A stretch of DNA of 64,000 nt, from positions 2,480,001 to 2,544,000 of the forward strand of contig NZ_JAGINU010000001.1 in assembly GCF_017876315.1 (NCBI RefSeq), in the 5' to 3' direction. Positions 25,493-35,754 of this stretch are shown here, in pieces. A model generated the notes under the pieces. The model was given only the letters and a program-made list of their open reading frames with translations, searched no databases and was not told where the DNA came from. Every line of letters starts with the position of its first letter. Within the stretch, counting starts at the first letter, position 1. The position numbers were made by a program, and so were the translations under genes. The DNA is from Pseudonocardia parietis (GTDB lineage: Bacteria > Actinomycetota > Actinomycetes > Mycobacteriales > Pseudonocardiaceae).

Positions 25493-25643
25493 CCTCATCT
25501 GTCCCGCCGATGGCGGCGGGGCGGAATTGGCACCGTGTTCGTCGACGTCCTGCCGCGCGAGAGTGCGCAGCCGGGCGGATCGTCGTGCGACGCCGGTTGC
25601 CGGGGCTTCAACGGGCCGTTCCCTCTGCCCCTCTGGATGAGCC
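25493..25643 (-). ncRNA. SAM riboswitch (S-box, SAM-I type) upstream of thrC
   Basis: Read on the minus strand, the leader has the S-box consensus in order: CTCATCCAGAGGGGCAGAGG, then GGCCCGTTGAAGCCCCGGCA, ACC, a GC-rich P3 arm, GGTGCCAATTCC, a P4 hairpin (CCGCC-ATC-GGCGG), and GACAGATGAGG. P1 forms between CTCATC and GATGAG. The GAGGAG ribosome binding site overlaps the 3' strand of P1, so SAM binding should sequester it and block translation initiation, rather than act through a terminator. Confidence 0.9.
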
Positions 25644-25776
25644 ATATTCGGTTGTGGCCGGCCGAGATCGGCCGAGCGAGCAGCACGCTACGGGACGTGG
25701 CGTCCGCCTGGCCAGCAACGGTGCCGAAGGGGGACACGGCTCACCGGCTGTCGGGGGTGTGCGCCACGATGGGGGC

Positions 25777-26754
25777 GTGAGCAGGACCGGGGACAGCACG
25801 CCGCCCGCACCGTTGCAGCTGATCGTGGGCGAGGAGGAGTTCCTGGCAGAGCGCGCGGTGTCCGACCTCGTCAGACGGGTCCGCGAGCACGACTCCGAGG
25901 TCGAGCTACGGCGCTTCCGCACGTCCGAGGTCATCCCCGACGAGCTGGCCGGGCACCTGAGCCCGTCGCTGTTCGCCGAGGGTCGCGTGATCGTCCTCAC
26001 ACACGCCCAGGATGCGACCAAGGACATGGTCGCGGCGGTCGCCCGGTACGCGAAGGACCCGGCGGAGAGCATCGTGCTGGTCGCTCAGCACGCGGGCGGG
26101 GCGAAGGGCAAGGCGCTGCTGGACCTGATGAGGAAGTCCGGCGCGCACGTCACCACCTGTGCCCGGATCACACGGGCCGACGAGCGCTCCGACTTCGTGC
26201 ACGCCGAGGTCCGGCGGCACGGCGGCAGCATCACGCCGGGCGCACTCGCCGTGCTGGTCGAGGCCGTGGGATCGGACCTGCGCGAGCTCGCCGCGGCGGC
26301 CGGCCAGCTGGTCGCCGACACCGGCGGGAAGATCGACGAGGCTGGGGTGCGCCGCTACCACCGCGGCCGGGCCGAGTCGTCCGGCTTCGCGGTCGCGGAC
26401 GCCGCCGTCGCAGGCGACCGGCGGGGTGCACTGGAGGCGTTGCGCTGGGCACTCGTGCTGGGCGTCCCGCACGTGCTGATCGCCGACGCGCTCGCCGACT
26501 CGGTCCGCACCCTCGCGAAGGTCGGGTCGGCCGGCCGCGGTGACCCGAACCGGCTGGCGGGCGAGCTCGGCATGCCACCGTGGAAGATCCGCAAGGCGCA
26601 GGGACTGGTCCGGCAGTGGCGGCCCGAGCAGCTCGCGGTCGCGATCGCCGCGACCGCCCGGGTGAACGCCGACGTCAAGGGCGTCGCCGCGGATCCCGGG
26701 TACGCCCTGGAGCGCGCCGTCCTCGCCGTCGTCGGCGCTCGCGGCGCCCGCTGA
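25777..26754 (+). CDS. holA: DNA polymerase III subunit delta
   Basis: The 325-residue protein is the clamp-loader delta subunit: LQLIVGEEEFLAERAVSDLV at the N-terminus, the DNA_pol3_delta central block (ITRADERSDFVHAEVRRHGG, SDLRELAAAAGQLVADTGGK), and the C-terminal collar with MPPWKIRKAQGLVRQW. It opens the beta clamp ring. The GTG at 25777 is in the same frame as the comEC run-on, so both share the stop at 26754. Confidence 0.93.
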   Translation: MSRTGDSTPPAPLQLIVGEEEFLAERAVSDLVRRVREHDSEVELRRFRTSEVIPDELAGHLSPSLFAEGRVIVLTHAQDATKDMVAAVARYAKDPAESIVLVAQHAGGAKGKALLDLMRKSGAHVTTCARITRADERSDFVHAEVRRHGGSITPGALAVLVEAVGSDLRELAAAAGQLVADTGGKIDEAGVRRYHRGRAESSGFAVADAAVAGDRRGALEALRWALVLGVPHVLIADALADSVRTLAKVGSAGRGDPNRLAGELGMPPWKIRKAQGLVRQWRPEQLAVAIAATARVNADVKGVAADPGYALERAVLAVVGARGAR

Positions 26755-26822
26755 GGCGGGCCCGAACACCACGAGCGTTCGTCGGGCCGCGGCCGCCGGG
26801 CGTGGGAGGAGGCCCGGACACG

Positions 26823-26859
26823 ACGACGGCGCCGCCCCGACCCGGGGCGACGCCGTCGT
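26823..26859. terminator. Bidirectional hairpin between holA and rpsT
   Basis: A 16-position stem with one mismatch (ACGACGGCGCCGCCCC pairing with GGGGCGACGCCGTCGT) and a 5-nt loop lies between two convergent genes, 68 bp after holA and 18 bp after rpsT. Confidence 0.8.
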
Positions 26860-26877
26860 GCGGGTGAACCGTGGGGC

Positions 26878-27141
26878 TCAGGCGCCGGTCTTCACCGGGC
26901 GCTTCGCCATGGCCGACTTGCGGTTCGCGGCCTGGTTCTTGTGGATGACGCCCTTGCCGGCTGCCTTGTCCAGGGCCCGGGCCGCCTTGCGCTGCAGCTC
27001 GGCGGTGTTGTCGGCGCCCTGGTCAGCGGCCTCGCGGAAGTGGCGGATGGCGGTCTTGACCGACGACTTCACCGACTTGTTGCGCTGCCGAGCCTTCTCG
27101 TTGGTCTTGACACGCTTGATCTGCGACTTGATGTTGGCCAC
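26878..27141 (-). CDS. rpsT: 30S ribosomal protein S20
   Basis: The 87-residue protein begins [21 protein letters not shown] and ends [17 protein letters not shown], typical of S20, a helical protein that binds 16S rRNA early in 30S assembly. The GTG at 27141 directly precedes the canonical ANIKSQIKR. It is divergent from lepA, as in mycobacteria. Confidence 0.97.
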   Translation of the reverse strand: MANIKSQIKRVKTNEKARQRNKSVKSSVKTAIRHFREAADQGADNTAELQRKAARALDKAAGKGVIHKNQAANRKSAMAKRPVKTGA

Positions 27142-27414
27142 GTCTGCCCCTGGTCTTCCTGCCTGCTGCGTTCGGCTGGTCTGCTCGAGTCCGGTCCGCT
27201 CCGGCGGCACCGAACGGTCCTACCGTTCCGGACGAACACGCCGAGCGCTCGACGATCGAGGTTACCAGCGGGGTCCGGCGTGCCGTTGCACGGGCCCCGC
27301 GCGGCCCGGTGGCCGGGGAGCGCCCATCGCTGCGACGCACTGCCCGGCCGTCTCCCGCCGCGACATGGGACGATGGACCCGGACCCGACGCGACCGAAAG
27401 CCGAGTACAGCCGA

Positions 27415-29277
<1,863 letters not shown>

Positions 29278-29294
29278 CGACCCCTGACATGGAG

Positions 29295-29326
29295 CGGGCC
29301 CGATCCCTGGGAGGGGATCGGGCCCG
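29295..29326 (+). terminator. Rho-independent-like hairpin after lepA
   Basis: A perfect 13-bp stem (CGGGCCCGATCCC with its complement) and a 6-nt loop begin 18 bp after the lepA stop. No U-tract, as is common in actinobacteria. It may serve the convergent MarR gene too. Confidence 0.85.
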
Positions 29327-29348
29327 ACGTGTAGGTGGGGGGCGGGAG

Positions 29349-29819
29349 CTACAGGACGGAGCCTGTTCGGGGGCCGGGGATCGAGCTGTCGCACGCGGCG
29401 GGGCGGGCGGCGGGAGCGCGGCGGGGGGACAGGATGCGCTGCACCCGCTGGCAGACCGACTCGACGACGGTCCGTCCCTCCGCCGACAGATGGACCAGCA
29501 CGCGGCGCCGGTCGAGCGGATCGGCCGACCGGTAGGCCAGCTTCTTCTCGACCAGGCGGTCCACGATCCGGGTGGCCGTGGGGGCGGGGAGCGAGGTGTG
29601 TCCCGCGATCTCACCCATGCTGCGGCCGGTGCCGCGGGCGAGCATCAGCAGGACCCGCCAGCCGTCACGGCTGACATCGGTCGCGGACGGGTTGGTGGAC
29701 AGGGCTGTGGCCACGGCGTGGTCGACCCGATCCAGGAACTCGACGACACCCGCGGCTCCAGGCGCCGGGGCGGCCATGGTGGCCGTACCCGACGCCCGTC
29801 GACTGAAAGGCTCGGTCAC
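29349..29819 (-). CDS. MarR-family transcriptional regulator
   Basis: The 156-residue protein shows the winged helix of MarR: GWRVLLMLARGTGRSMGEIA, SLPAPTATRIVDRLVEKKLA, then the wing DPLDRRRVLVHLSAEG. The dimer helices flank it, and the C-terminus is Pro/Arg-rich. The quinone-oxidoreductase-like gene 29999-30964, about 180 bp upstream and on the same strand, is a possible target. Confidence 0.9.
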   Translation of the reverse strand: MTEPFSRRASGTATMAAPAPGAAGVVEFLDRVDHAVATALSTNPSATDVSRDGWRVLLMLARGTGRSMGEIAGHTSLPAPTATRIVDRLVEKKLAYRSADPLDRRRVLVHLSAEGRTVVESVCQRVQRILSPRRAPAARPAACDSSIPGPRTGSVL

Positions 29820-29998
29820 GATGACGGACTGTACTTGTCATTCGGCCGAAATCCGACACTGTCCTGGGGAAACCGGCCACGAGCGCCGGGCGGTCGTCAC
29901 ACTGCGGTGACGAACATGGCTCGGACCAGCGCAGATATATGCCGGCGACCGCCGTCCGGGTGCATCACGACTGCATCACACCCGGATCACGTAACACC

Positions 29999-30964
29999 TC
30001 ACCGGGTCAGCACGATCTTTCCGGCCGTCTTTCCGGCCGCCATCGCCTCGAACGCCTCGGATGCGGACTTCATCGGCAGTTCGGTCCCGATCTCCGGCGC
30101 GATGCCGGTCGTCGCGACGAACTCCATCAGGTTCGCGAGCTCCTCGCGGGTGCCCATCGTCGACCCGACCACCTCGAGCTGGAGGAAGAACAGCCGCTGC
30201 AGGTCCGCCGGCGGGTTCGGGCCCGAGGTCGAGCCGCAGATGACGATCCGGCCGCCCGGACGCAGTGCCCGCATCGAGTGCTTCCAGGTGGCCTCGCCGA
30301 CCGACTCCATGACGGCGTCGACCTTGCCCGGCAGCTTCGCGCCGGACTCGAAGGTCGCGTCCGCGCCGAGCCGCTCGGCCAGCGCCCGCTTCTCCTCGTC
30401 GCGGCCGGTGACCCACACCTGAAATCCGGCGGCCTTGCCGAGCTGGATCAGCGCCGTCGAGACGCCGCCGGAGGCGCCCTGGACGAGCACGGTCTGGCCG
30501 GGCTTCAGGCCGGACTTGGTGAACAGCATCCGGTAGGCCGTCAGCCACGCGGTGCCGAGCACCGCACCCTGCGCGGGGGTGAGGCCCTTCGGGGCCGGGA
30601 TCGCGTTGCGGGCCGGGACGACGACCGTGTCGGCCATGGTGCCCTGGTGCTTCTCGGTGAGCAGCGTGCGCTTGGGGTCGAGGGTCTCGTCGCCGCGCCA
30701 GTCCGGGTCGCCGATGATCGGGTAGAGGACGACCGCGGTGCCGTCGGCGAGGGTGCCGGCGCCGTCGCAGCCGAGGATCATCGGGAACTGCTCGGGCTTG
30801 ATGCCGACCCCGCGCAGCGTCCACAGGTCGTGCATGTTGAGGCTGGCGGCGGAGACGTTCACCGAGACCCAGCCGTCCGGGACCTCGGGATCGGGCCGCT
30901 CACCCACGACCAGGGAGTCGAGCGGGGAGTCGGCGTTGGGCTCGTGCGCGTAGACGGCGAACAT
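29999..30964 (-). CDS. Zinc-free MDR oxidoreductase (quinone oxidoreductase-like)
   Basis: The 321-residue protein has the MDR GroES-like N-terminus (VSVNVSAASLNMHDLWTLRG, ILGCDGAGTL) and the NADPH-binding TVLVQGASGGVSTALIQLGK. The catalytic zinc ligands of alcohol dehydrogenases are missing, as in quinone oxidoreductases and trans-2-enoyl reductases. It probably reduces a quinone or enone with NADPH. It is divergent from a small membrane protein gene at 31000. Confidence 0.88.
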   Translation of the reverse strand: MFAVYAHEPNADSPLDSLVVGERPDPEVPDGWVSVNVSAASLNMHDLWTLRGVGIKPEQFPMILGCDGAGTLADGTAVVLYPIIGDPDWRGDETLDPKRTLLTEKHQGTMADTVVVPARNAIPAPKGLTPAQGAVLGTAWLTAYRMLFTKSGLKPGQTVLVQGASGGVSTALIQLGKAAGFQVWVTGRDEEKRALAERLGADATFESGAKLPGKVDAVMESVGEATWKHSMRALRPGGRIVICGSTSGPNPPADLQRLFFLQLEVVGSTMGTREELANLMEFVATTGIAPEIGTELPMKSASEAFEAMAAGKTAGKIVLTR

Positions 30965-30999
30965 GGGCCCGAACCTAACGTGTGGGCGGGCGTACTACC

Positions 31000-31176
31000 G
31001 TGTGGAGTGTGCGCACGATCATCAACGCCTGGGACGCGTTCGAGCTGTGGCTGACCCAGCTGCCGTTCGTGTTCCAGGTGACGTTCGTGACCGTGGTGCT
31101 GCTGCCGCTCTGCGCGCTCGTCGCGATCGGGATCGACCGGGTCACGCGGCGCTTCGACCGGGCCCCCGAGGACTGA
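31000..31176 (+). CDS. Small membrane protein, unknown
   Basis: The 58-residue product (from GTG 31000; GTG 31009 is possible) reads VRTIINAWDAFELWLTQLPF followed by one long hydrophobic helix (VTFVTVVLLPLCALVAIGI) and a basic tail RVTRRFDRAPED. Such single-pass proteins are common and uncharacterised in actinobacteria. It is convergent with the sirtuin gene, 6 bp apart. Confidence 0.7.
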   Translation: MWSVRTIINAWDAFELWLTQLPFVFQVTFVTVVLLPLCALVAIGIDRVTRRFDRAPED

Positions 31177-31182
31177 CGGGCC

Positions 31183-32034
31183 TCAGACGGGCCGGGCGGC
31201 CAGCGCGCCCAGGACCTCCGAGCAGCCGGCGTCGACCCGCAGGTCGGCCAGCTCGTCGCCCCGGGTGACCCCGCGGTTCACGATCACCACCGGCACCCCG
31301 TCCCGGCGGGCCGCGCGGACGAACCGCAGCCCCGACATGACGCTCAGCGACGATCCGGCGACCAGCAGGGCGTCGTCGTCCGGGGTGAGCGAGCCGACCA
31401 TCGCGTAGCAGCGCGCCACCCGGTCCCGCGGCACGTTCTCCCCGAAGAACACGACGTGCGGTTTGAGTACCCCGCCACAGCCGGCGCACGGTGCGACCCG
31501 GAACCCGTCGGTGATCTCGACGGCGGCGTCGCCGTCCGGGGCGGTCTCGACCTCGGCGCTGTGCGCCTCGGTGAACCCCGGGTTCAACGCCGTCAGCCGG
31601 TCCTGCAGCTCGTCGCGCGGGGTGACCCGCCGGCAGTCCAGGCAGACGACCTCGTCGATGCGCCCGTGCAGGTCGACCACCGTGCGGTGCCCGGCGGCAC
31701 CGTGCAGCCCGTCGACGTTCTGGGTGATGAGCCCGTCGACCACGCCGGCCGCCTCGAGCGCGGCCAGCGACCGGTGCCCCGGGTTCGGGGCGGCGCGGCG
31801 CATCCGGGCCCAGCCGACGTGGCTGCGTGCCCAGTACCGGCGCTGCGCCGGCCCGCCGGAGACGAACTCGGAGTAGGTCATCGGGTTGCGCGGGCGCGAT
31901 CCCGGGCCCCGGTAGTCGGGGATCCCGGAGTCGGTGGACAGGCCCGCCCCGGTGAGGACGACCAGCCGGCGTCCGGACAGCATCGTCAGTGCTGCGTCCG
32001 GGTCCGTGGTGACGCCGGCCGCGGAGATGGTCAT
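31183..32034 (-). CDS. NAD-dependent protein deacylase, Sir2 family
   Basis: The 283-residue sirtuin has the NAD-binding GAGLSTDSGIPDYRG, the catalytic TQNVDGLHGAAG with HGR following, four zinc Cys (CLDC and CAGC), GSSLSVMSGLRF, and VIVNRG. It removes acyl groups from protein lysines, producing O-acyl-ADP-ribose. The catalytic His is in VVDLHGRIDE. Confidence 0.94.
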   Translation of the reverse strand: MTISAAGVTTDPDAALTMLSGRRLVVLTGAGLSTDSGIPDYRGPGSRPRNPMTYSEFVSGGPAQRRYWARSHVGWARMRRAAPNPGHRSLAALEAAGVVDGLITQNVDGLHGAAGHRTVVDLHGRIDEVVCLDCRRVTPRDELQDRLTALNPGFTEAHSAEVETAPDGDAAVEITDGFRVAPCAGCGGVLKPHVVFFGENVPRDRVARCYAMVGSLTPDDDALLVAGSSLSVMSGLRFVRAARRDGVPVVIVNRGVTRGDELADLRVDAGCSEVLGALAARPV

Positions 32035-32074
32035 GGATTCAGGGTAGGCGGGTGGCCGTGGGCGGGAGCCGGGC

Positions 32075-32869
32075 TCACGAGTCGGTGGCCCACCGCGGGG
32101 TGCGCTTCTCCCCGAACGCCCGGATGCCTTCCTGGCCCTCGTCGGCGACGAAGAACGACGCCGACAGCTCGTTCATCGCGGCGAAGTCCGCTGCCATCGT
32201 CGCCGGGCGCTCACGGCGCAGCATCTCCTTGGCCCCGGCCAGGGCCCCGGGAGCGCCGAGCCGCAGCATCCCGGTGTAGCGGGCGACCTCGGCGTCCAGG
32301 TCGTCGGCCGGCACCGCGCTGTTGATCAGGCCGATGGCCACGGCGCGGCGGGCGTCGAAGGTCTCGCCGGTCAGGAAGAGCTCGTGCGCGGCCCGGGCGG
32401 ACAGTCGCGGCAGCACTGTCACCGAGATCACCGCGGGGACCACCCCGATCCGGACCTCGGAGAACGCGAACGTGGCGTCGTGGGCGGCCACGGCGATGTC
32501 GCAGGCGGCGACGATGCCGACCCCGCCGGCGCGGGCGGGACCGGCCAGGCGCGCGACGACCGGCTTGGGCGAGTCCCACAGGGTGGTCAGGATCCGCGGG
32601 ACCTCGGTGACGCCCTGCTGCTTCGCGTCGGCGCCCTTGGACTCCTTGAGGTCCATCCCGGCACAGAACACGGAGCCGGTGTGGGTCAGCACGATCGCCC
32701 GCACCGCGTCGTCGGCGATGGCGGCGTCCAAGTGCGTGATCAGCTCGCGACGCAGCTGGGCGGACAGGGCGTTGCGGTTGCGCGGGGAGTCCAGGGTGAT
32801 CGTCGCGACGCCGGCGGCGACGTCGAGATGGACGAGCTCGGTACCGGGCGGGTCAGGGTTGTCAGCCAC
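32075..32869 (-). CDS. Enoyl-CoA hydratase/isomerase family protein (crotonase)
   Basis: The 264-residue crotonase shows ITLDSPRNRNALSAQLRREL, the oxyanion-hole block SVFCAGMDLKESKG, and the second block ARAGGVGIVAACDIAVAAHD; it lacks a clear second catalytic Glu pair of true hydratases. It acts on an acyl-CoA, exact reaction uncertain. It may be co-transcribed with the sirtuin 40 bp downstream. Confidence 0.9.
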   Translation of the reverse strand: MADNPDPPGTELVHLDVAAGVATITLDSPRNRNALSAQLRRELITHLDAAIADDAVRAIVLTHTGSVFCAGMDLKESKGADAKQQGVTEVPRILTTLWDSPKPVVARLAGPARAGGVGIVAACDIAVAAHDATFAFSEVRIGVVPAVISVTVLPRLSARAAHELFLTGETFDARRAVAIGLINSAVPADDLDAEVARYTGMLRLGAPGALAGAKEMLRRERPATMAADFAAMNELSASFFVADEGQEGIRAFGEKRTPRWATDS

Positions 32870-32894
32870 GACCGGGAGCCTAGGCGGAGCCCGA

Positions 32895-33137
32895 TCAGCT
32901 CCGGGGCTGGCGCGGGAGCGTGCGCAGGACGGCGACCTGCTGGTCGAGCTCGGCGGCGATCAGCTCGGCGTGCAGCCCGGCGGATTCGCCGTCGTGCGCG
33001 GCGAGCGCTCGATGACGGCGCACCAGGTCGTCGAGGGAGTCCAACAGGCGGTCGACAGCCGTGCGCTCCGCGGCGGGGGCGGGAAATCCGTCGGCCGCGG
33101 ATACGCCGTCGAGGGGAAGACTCAGCTCTGCGGTCAT
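32895..33137 (-). CDS. Small helical protein, unknown
   Basis: The 80-residue product begins MTAELSLPLDGVS after a GGAGAACG site. Its C-terminal half is one long amphipathic region (LDSLDDLVRRHRALAAHDGE, then AELDQQVAVLRTLPRQ) compatible with a coiled coil. It lies 25 bp upstream of the crotonase gene on the same strand. No family recognised. Confidence 0.6.
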   Translation of the reverse strand: MTAELSLPLDGVSAADGFPAPAAERTAVDRLLDSLDDLVRRHRALAAHDGESAGLHAELIAAELDQQVAVLRTLPRQPRS

Positions 33138-33539
33138 GCGACGTTCTCCGTTGAACGTGTCGGGTAAGGGCGCTGGCATCTTGAAGGTATTTCGCTTCGT
33201 CGGTTTCCGTTGTACCCGCGATCGACGGGTTTTACGCGCGGTAGAACACAGGTGCGACGGAGGACACGGTGACCGGGCGCGACTTGTCGGTGACCGGTCG
33301 TGATCGTCGTGGTCGCACTGGGTGATCTTGCGGTCGACGGGCGAGCGGTGGAGCCGGCCCCGAGCGGTTCCGGTGAACAGCACGTGACCGGACGGGGATG
33401 CTCCGGTGTACCCGTTCGGGTGGCCGCATCGCGGCCGAGGAGCCGGGAATCAGCGCTCGTCCGAGCGCGTTCGGTGTCGGAGACGCCGTTCGGGGCGTGC
33501 GGGACCGGTGGGTGGCCGGAGGAGGGAACGCGACATACC
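33138..33539. other. Gene-free stretch, divergent promoter region
   Basis: This stretch separates the minus-strand small helical protein from the leader peptide of the FAD protein. Part of it (33185-33250) is less GC-rich than its surroundings and probably holds promoters. No repeat or hairpin of note was seen. Confidence 0.4.
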
Positions 33540-33695
33540 GTGGAACCCGTGGACCTCCGGCTGGTCAGGCGCAGGCACGTGGACCTGTGCCGCACGCGGT
33601 CGGCGCTGCGGGGTGCGGCCCTCCGCCCGCACCGTCTACTCCAGGAGCGTCCATGTCCCGCAGGAAGAACGACCGTCGCGCACCCGCCGTCGTGA
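33540..33695 (+). CDS. RHVDL-type leader peptide, extended, overlapping FAD gene
   Basis: The peptide starts at a GTG and reads MEPVDLRLVRRRHVDLCRTR and SALRG, the pattern of the putative leader peptides found before sulfur genes in actinobacteria (L-x-R-R-H-V-D-L-x-R-x-x-S-A-L). Unlike the usual short leaders, which end soon after SAL(C), this frame continues for about 25 more residues and ends at 33695, 43 nt inside the next coding sequence. GGAGGAG lies upstream. Translation through a Cys codon (TGC in DLCRT) could couple expression of the FAD protein to cysteine supply. Confidence 0.65.
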   Translation: MEPVDLRLVRRRHVDLCRTRSALRGAALRPHRLLQERPCPAGRTTVAHPPS

Positions 33696-35608
33696 TCGTC
33701 GGGGCCGGCCCCCGTGGCGCCGGTCTGCTGGAACGGATGGTGGCCGGCGCCCCTGAGCTCTACGGCGACGTCCTCGCCGGACCGGGGCTCGACGTCCACC
33801 TCGTCGACCCGTTCCCGGGCGGGGCCGGGCGGATCTGGCGGCACGACCAGTCCGCGCTGCTCGCGATGAACTCGATGGCCGCCGACGTCACCATGTGGAC
33901 CGACGACTCGGTGATCATCGAGGGACCGGTCGCGCCCGGCCCGTCATTCTGGGACTGGGCCCGGGACCTGCGTGCGAACGGTGACCCGGAGGCCGAGCTG
34001 GGTCCCGACCTGGCCGCCGAGCTCGCGGCGGTGACGGCGTCGACCTTCCCCAGCCGTCGGCTGCAGAGCCGGTACCTCGGCGCCGTGCTGCGCGAGGTGA
34101 CCGACCGGGCGCCCGCCGGGATGCGGGTGCACCTGCACCGCACCACCGCCGAGTCACTGTCCGAGAAGGACGGCGACCAGCTCGTCGCGCTGGCCGGCGG
34201 CGGCACGCTGCGGGCCGACGCCGTCGTCCTGGCCTCCGGCCACCTCGACGCCTCGCCGACCCCCGACGAGCGCGACCTCGCCGGCCGGGCGCGGGAGCTG
34301 GGGTTGCGCTACCTCCCGCCGGAGCAGACGACCGACTCGGACCTGTCGGTGATCGAGCCGGGGGAGCCCGTGCTGGCGCGCGGGCTGGGGCTGGCGTTCG
34401 TCGATCTCGTGGCGCTGCTGTTCGAAGGCCGCGGTGGCCGCTTCGTGCCCGACACCGACGACCCCGACCAGCTCCGCTACGTCCCGTCCGGCCGGGAACC
34501 CGTCCTGATCGCCGGGTCCCCGCGCGGCGCGCCCTACCACTCGAAGACGCACTACCAGCTGCGTGGCGGGCGGCCGCCGCTGCCGCGGTTCCTCCCGCCC
34601 GAGGTCACCGACGAGCTGGTCGCCGGCGGCGGCCCGGTGGACTTCCGGGAGCAGGTCTGGCCGCTGATGGCCAAGGAGATCGCCTGGGGCTGGTACCACG
34701 AGCTGTTCCACGGGCACCCGGACCGGGTCCGCACCGACTGGGACGACTTCGCCGCGCGGTTCGCGACCGTGCCGAGCGGGTCGCCCGAGGAGGCGTCGCT
34801 GATCGGCTGCCTGGTCCCCGACCCGCTGGACCGGCTCGATCTCGCCGCGCTCGACCGGCCGCTGGACGGCGTGCACGCACCCGACCTGGACACGCTGCAG
34901 CTGCTGGTCCGCGAGCGGATCGCCGAGGACCTGCGCCAGCACGTCGACGACCGGCACACCCCGCACCTCGGTGCGTTCGTCGCGATGCTGTCGGTCTACA
35001 CCGAGACCACCCGGCTCGCGGGCGCGGACGTGCTGTCGGCCCGCTCCCGGGCCCATGACCTGCCGTGGTGGCAGAGCTTCTTCAACTCGGTCGCCTCGGG
35101 GCCGCCCGGGTTCCGGGTGCGCGAGCTGCTCGCGCTGTCCCGCGACGGATACCTGAAGTTCCTCGGCGCGGGCATGGACGTCACCCTGGATGCGGAGGGC
35201 TTCCACGCGACCAGCACGACGCTGGCCGGTGCGGACCCGGTGACCACGCGGGCGCTCGTCGACGCCCGGCTGCCCGATCCGAGCGTGTCGCGTACCGCCG
35301 ACCCGCTGCTCGCCGGGCTGCTGGAACGCGGCGAGGCGGTCGAGGAGGTCCTGCACGACGACGACGGCGCGCTCCTGCGCAACACCGGCCTGCTGGCCGT
35401 GCGTCCGGCCGACGGAGCTCTGCGCACCGCCGGGGGCGGGGTGCACGAGCGACGGTTCGCGGTCGGGCCGCACACCACCGTCAAGGTCGCCGGCGCCTTC
35501 ACCCGGCCCGGGATGAACGCCCAGAGCCTGCGCTACAACGACGCCGTCGCCCGCGCCGTCCTGCGTGCCCTGCCGGACTCCGCCACCCGCGCGACGCCCG
35601 CCGCCTGA
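33653..35608 (+). CDS. FAD/NAD(P)-binding protein (NAD_binding_9 type)
   Basis: The 651-residue protein starts with a Rossmann fold VVIVGAGPRGAGLLERMV, then DPFPGGAGRIWRHDQSALLAMNS, VVLASGHLD and RGLGLAFVDLVALLF. This is the architecture of the FAD/NAD(P)-binding (HscB/YdhS-like) group of unknown reaction. The start ATG follows a CCAGGAG site and lies inside the leader peptide frame. The RHVDL leader and the convergent TauE/SafE gene suggest a role in sulfur metabolism; this is inference. Confidence 0.85.
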   Translation: MSRRKNDRRAPAVVIVGAGPRGAGLLERMVAGAPELYGDVLAGPGLDVHLVDPFPGGAGRIWRHDQSALLAMNSMAADVTMWTDDSVIIEGPVAPGPSFWDWARDLRANGDPEAELGPDLAAELAAVTASTFPSRRLQSRYLGAVLREVTDRAPAGMRVHLHRTTAESLSEKDGDQLVALAGGGTLRADAVVLASGHLDASPTPDERDLAGRARELGLRYLPPEQTTDSDLSVIEPGEPVLARGLGLAFVDLVALLFEGRGGRFVPDTDDPDQLRYVPSGREPVLIAGSPRGAPYHSKTHYQLRGGRPPLPRFLPPEVTDELVAGGGPVDFREQVWPLMAKEIAWGWYHELFHGHPDRVRTDWDDFAARFATVPSGSPEEASLIGCLVPDPLDRLDLAALDRPLDGVHAPDLDTLQLLVRERIAEDLRQHVDDRHTPHLGAFVAMLSVYTETTRLAGADVLSARSRAHDLPWWQSFFNSVASGPPGFRVRELLALSRDGYLKFLGAGMDVTLDAEGFHATSTTLAGADPVTTRALVDARLPDPSVSRTADPLLAGLLERGEAVEEVLHDDDGALLRNTGLLAVRPADGALRTAGGGVHERRFAVGPHTTVKVAGAFTRPGMNAQSLRYNDAVARAVLRALPDSATRATPAA

Positions 35609-35613
35609 ACGGC

Positions 35614-35663
35614 TGATCGCCCGTTGTGGAGCCCGACGTGCGCGGCTCCACAACGGGCGATCA
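35614..35663. terminator. 20-bp perfect hairpin after the FAD protein gene
   Basis: Arms TGATCGCCCGTTGTGGAGCC (35614-35633) and 35644-35663 pair perfectly around a 10-nt loop, directly after the stop codon. The core is shared with the hairpin at 6396-6462. Confidence 0.8.
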
Positions 35664-35754
35664 CGGCCGTCAGCTTCGCCGTGCGGCCATTCCCACGGCC
35701 TGAAAGGACCTGTCCCGGGGAAGGCCGGACCGGCGCTCCCCGGGACGGACGGGC

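Noticed and set aside
26941..27414. N-terminal extension of LepA by 158 codons
   Set aside because: The extension is antisense to rpsT and lacks conservation; LepA homology starts right after the GTG at 27415.
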